A stretch of DNA of 7,339 nucleotides from CAYYDH01 sp964470615 (GTDB taxonomy: Bacteria; Patescibacteriota; Minisyncoccia; Minisyncoccales; GWA2-38-27). Position 1 is the stretch's first letter. Every line of letters begins with the position of its first letter. Under the pieces are notes generated by a model. It was not told the DNA's origin, searched no databases, and saw nothing but the letters and a program-made list of their open reading frames with translations. This document shows, piece by piece, positions 5,441-7,339 of this stretch. The position numbers and the translations under genes are program-made. The stretch lies in assembly GCA_964470615.1 (NCBI GenBank), contig CAYYDH010000032.1, positions 1 through 7,339 on the forward strand, written 5' to 3'.

Positions 5441-6658
5441 AGCAGCCAGCAAAGAAGGAATGTATTGCGGGCCTTTTAAGCTCTCGGTCGCATCTTCAAC
5501 CAAGCCAAGGGATTTTAAGCTGATAACCTTTACCTCCGGGGTATTGAAAATAGGCGAAACTCCCAAGTCAGCTATTCTTTCCTGCTCTAGGCACTCCTGC
5601 GCCTGGGGCAGCAAAGAACCTCCTCCGTAAAGAAAAGCTTCCGGAGGAATCATCCCCCGCAAAGCCGCGGCTTCAACTTTGCTGACTAGGCCCTGATACC
5701 ATGATTTCTGGCCTTGTGACAAGATCTCTTTTGTCCTCTTAGCAGCGCTGCTGCTTAAAAGATTATTAGAATATTTTTCTTTCAAAAGACGGGCGTTTTC
5801 TTCGTCCATACCAAGAGAACGAGATAGGCTTAAAGAAAAATCTCTTCCTCCTTTGTCAAACTCAAATATTTCTCCTAAAACGTTGTTTTTCACGAAAATA
5901 GCCTGGGTAACGCTTCCGCCGATATCCAAAAAGAGCCCATTCCCGCAAAGGTCTGGCAAAAGCTCCAAACCCTGATTTATCTTAACAACCTTGCCTACAC
6001 TCCCATCAACAATTCCCCCTATCTTCTGGAAATAATCTTGGGGCAGAAAGGTAAATAAAATCTTGTAGCTCAGCTCTTCCCCTTCATATCCTGCAGCTGA
6101 CTCTACCCTGTATCCATCAACCTTGGATTCAATAATCTTTGAAGAAACCCAATGGATATCGCTTTGGAAAATTCCTGATTCTGAAGCAAACTTTTCAGAA
6201 ACCTCCTTTTGGGCTTTTTTAATAACTCTCTCCTGAAGCGACTTCTCTTCAGATGGTGAAATCTTGCCTGCTGGTTTTTCCCGAAAGAACAACTGAGTAT
6301 TCGTTCGGCTTTTCAGAATATTAGGGGATATTGTAAGAAAAACCGGCCACTTCTTCTGCTTGCTCAGCTTTTCCTTCAAGCGGCCCTCGGCTCTTGAAAA
6401 ACAAAGGGCCTGCCGCGCCTCCTCTAGGGCGTCTGAAACTACCTTCTTGCCGTTTTCCAAGTTGAAACTGGATTCAAACAAAAACTGTCCGTCTTTTAGA
6501 TATTCGAGAGAATGGCCAAAAACTATTATCTTCCTCTTCTTACGGTCCTCAAGGAGCTCCTCTCCGCAAATTAAAAGCTTTACTGCCTTAGTGCCAATAT
6601 CTAAAACCAAGAAGAACTCGTTCTCTTTTTTCCTAGTATTAAGAAAATTAAAAACCAT
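5429..6658 (-). CDS. Actin-fold ATPase, PilM/FtsA-like
   Basis: Probable cytoplasmic ATP-binding protein of the actin/Hsp70 superfamily, 409 aa. The three nucleotide-binding signatures are visible: phosphate-1 LDIGTKAVKLL (19-29), phosphate-2 LFLDIGGSVTQAIFV (242-256) and the adenosine motif AFLYGGGSLLPQA (341-353). The segment FDKGGRDFSLSLSRSLGMDEENARLLKEKYS (about 267-297; GG, then the A-x-x-LK helix) matches the FtsA/PilM subgroup. There is no hydrophobic segment and no evident amphipathic C-terminal membrane-targeting helix of the FtsA type; it ends in YIPSLLAALSQ. The adjacent downstream gene encodes a single-pass membrane protein, as PilM precedes PilN, which favours an envelope-complex ATPase over a true divisome FtsA. 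It has its own promoter and a predicted leaderless start. Specific role unknown. Confidence 0.82.
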   Translation of the reverse strand: MVFNFLNTRKKENEFFLVLDIGTKAVKLLICGEELLEDRKKRKIIVFGHSLEYLKDGQFLFESSFNLENGKKVVSDALEEARQALCFSRAEGRLKEKLSKQKKWPVFLTISPNILKSRTNTQLFFREKPAGKISPSEEKSLQERVIKKAQKEVSEKFASESGIFQSDIHWVSSKIIESKVDGYRVESAAGYEGEELSYKILFTFLPQDYFQKIGGIVDGSVGKVVKINQGLELLPDLCGNGLFLDIGGSVTQAIFVKNNVLGEIFEFDKGGRDFSLSLSRSLGMDEENARLLKEKYSNNLLSSSAAKRTKEILSQGQKSWYQGLVSKVEAAALRGMIPPEAFLYGGGSLLPQAQECLEQERIADLGVSPIFNTPEVKVISLKSLGLVEDATESLKGPQYIPSLLAALSQ

Positions 6659-6693
6659 TATCTAATTCTACCAGAAAAACAGCTTTTTCTGAA
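6659..6693 (-). promoter_or_regulatory. Predicted promoter giving a leaderless mRNA for the actin-fold ATPase gene
   Basis: On the minus strand TTCAGA (6693-6688, 4/6 to the -35 consensus) is followed by a 17-nt spacer and TAGAAT (6670-6665, 5/6 to -10). Exactly six bases (TAGATA) separate the -10 from the ATG at 6658, so the expected start of transcription is the A of the start codon. No Shine-Dalgarno sequence is present. The spacer contains an 8-bp inverted repeat. Confidence 0.6.
6672..6691 (-). repeat. Perfect 8-bp inverted repeat in promoter spacer
   Basis: Minus strand CAGAAAAA (6691-6684), loop GCTG (6683-6680), TTTTTCTG (6679-6672). It lies between the -35 and -10 boxes of the ATPase promoter and downstream of the alaS stop. 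It could be an operator for a dimeric regulator. As an alaS terminator it is poor: only three G-C pairs and no T-run behind the stem. Confidence 0.55.
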
Positions 6694-6703
6694 TAATTAA
6701 AAA

Positions 6704-7339
6704 CTATTCTAAGACAGCCCGGATTCTTCTGACGCCAGCGCTTGAGGACTCTTCCTTTAAAATCTTAAATTTCCCCAATTCAGAGGTTCGAACAACATGA
6801 GGTCCGGCGCATATTTCTTTTGAGAAATCCCCGACAGAGAAAACATTAACGATCGGCGGGTACTTCTGTTTAAAGAAAGCTAGGGCACCAGATTCCACTG
6901 CTTTTTCGTACGGCATTTCCTCCTTCTTAACCTCAAGATCCTCTTTTATCTTTTCATTAACTATTTCTTCAACCCTTTTTATCTCTTCTGGGGTCATCTT
7001 AACAGGATGCGCAAAATCAAAGCGCAAACGCTCAGGAGTGACGTCAGAGCCCATTTGCTTGACTCCAGGCCCTAATACCTCTCTCAGGGCCTGGTGCAGC
7101 AAATGAGTGGCCGTATGCAACTTAGCTGACTCTAAGCCGGCTTCCTTGCCTACCCCGCCAAACTTCTTCTCTGCTCCGGCGCGAGAAATCTCCTGGTGTT
7201 TTTTTAATAACAATTCAAATTCTTCTGGCTTTTCCACCTTTTTGCCTTTCTCTGAAAGTATCTCTTCTGCAACCTCCAAAGGAAGCCCGTATGTTTGGTA
7301 GATATCAAAAGCAACGGCGCCGGTTATCGGTTGGCCCGA
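6704..7339 (-). CDS. alaS: Alanyl-tRNA synthetase, C-terminal part (5' end outside window)
   Basis: Class II enzyme that charges tRNA-Ala; the visible 211 residues cover the end of the tRNA-recognition region and the editing domain. The window opens in frame with FDIYQTYGLPLEVAEEI (visible 11-27), matching the FDLYDTYGFP region of AlaRS. The editing site is intact: HTATHLLH (75-82, HxxxH) and CAGPH (177-181, CxxxH), with LRFDFAHP, VGDFSKEIC and AGVRRIRAVLE at the end. Two normal parts are missing. The roughly 100-residue beta-barrel region (with the TPFYAESGGQVGD motif) that normally precedes HxxxH is reduced to about 25 residues, and the protein stops (TAG) immediately after GVRRIRAVL, so no coiled coil or C-Ala domain follows. 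Sequence quality around these points is clean, so this is a compact natural form, as I recall from other CPR genomes. Confidence 0.95.
   Translation of the reverse strand, partial: SGQPITGAVAFDIYQTYGLPLEVAEEILSEKGKKVEKPEEFELLLKKHQEISRAGAEKKFGGVGKEAGLESAKLHTATHLLHQALREVLGPGVKQMGSDVTPERLRFDFAHPVKMTPEEIKRVEEIVNEKIKEDLEVKKEEMPYEKAVESGALAFFKQKYPPIVNVFSVGDFSKEICAGPHVVRTSELGKFKILKEESSSAGVRRIRAVLE

Noticed and set aside
6672..6691. Rho-independent terminator of alaS
   Set aside because: The stem is mostly A-T and is not followed by a T-run; an operator-like role fits its position better.

Overview
The window is a densely packed piece of a bacterial chromosome with every gene on the minus strand, so transcription runs from the right edge to the left edge. 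It most likely comes from a member of the Candidate Phyla Radiation (Patescibacteria), probably Parcubacteria-like. The evidence is: an S11 protein with the N-terminal extension typical of that group, shortened L13 and AlaRS proteins, a zinc-type S4, and a PilM/FtsA-like actin-fold ATPase paired with a 'baseplate J-like' membrane protein. The taxonomic placement is inference from protein character; no rRNA is present.

Right part (about 7339 to 4104): the 3' part of alaS, then a two-gene module of an actin-fold ATPase (PilM/FtsA-like, 409 aa) and a single-pass membrane protein with a baseplate-J-like extracytoplasmic domain (433 aa from its ATG). Each module gene has its own sigma70-like promoter whose -10 box ends exactly 6 nt before the ATG, which predicts leaderless mRNAs. 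The AlaRS lacks both the beta-barrel region ahead of the editing domain and the whole C-terminal C-Ala part, yet keeps the editing-site H and C residues.

Left part (about 4095 to 1): an alpha-operon-type translation cluster in the order infA, rpmJ, rpsM, rpsK, rpsD, rpoA, rplQ, rplM, rpsI. A good promoter (TTGACT, 17 nt, TATCTT with extended TG) lies just before infA. The only substantial spacer inside the operon, between infA and rpmJ, holds an 11-bp hairpin. Four junctions (rpsK/rpsD, rpoA/rplQ, rplQ/rplM, rplM/rpsI) have the identical form TAA-T-ATG, suggesting translational coupling. rpsI runs off the left edge and lacks roughly its last dozen codons.

Functionally the left block supplies ribosomal proteins, IF1 and the RNA polymerase alpha subunit. 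The right block supplies tRNA-Ala charging and a probable envelope-associated ATPase/membrane-protein pair of unknown role. The secY-adk-map genes that usually precede infA in many bacteria are not here. No tRNA, rRNA, CRISPR, insertion sequence or plus-strand gene is supported, and there is no gene-free stretch over 75 bases.
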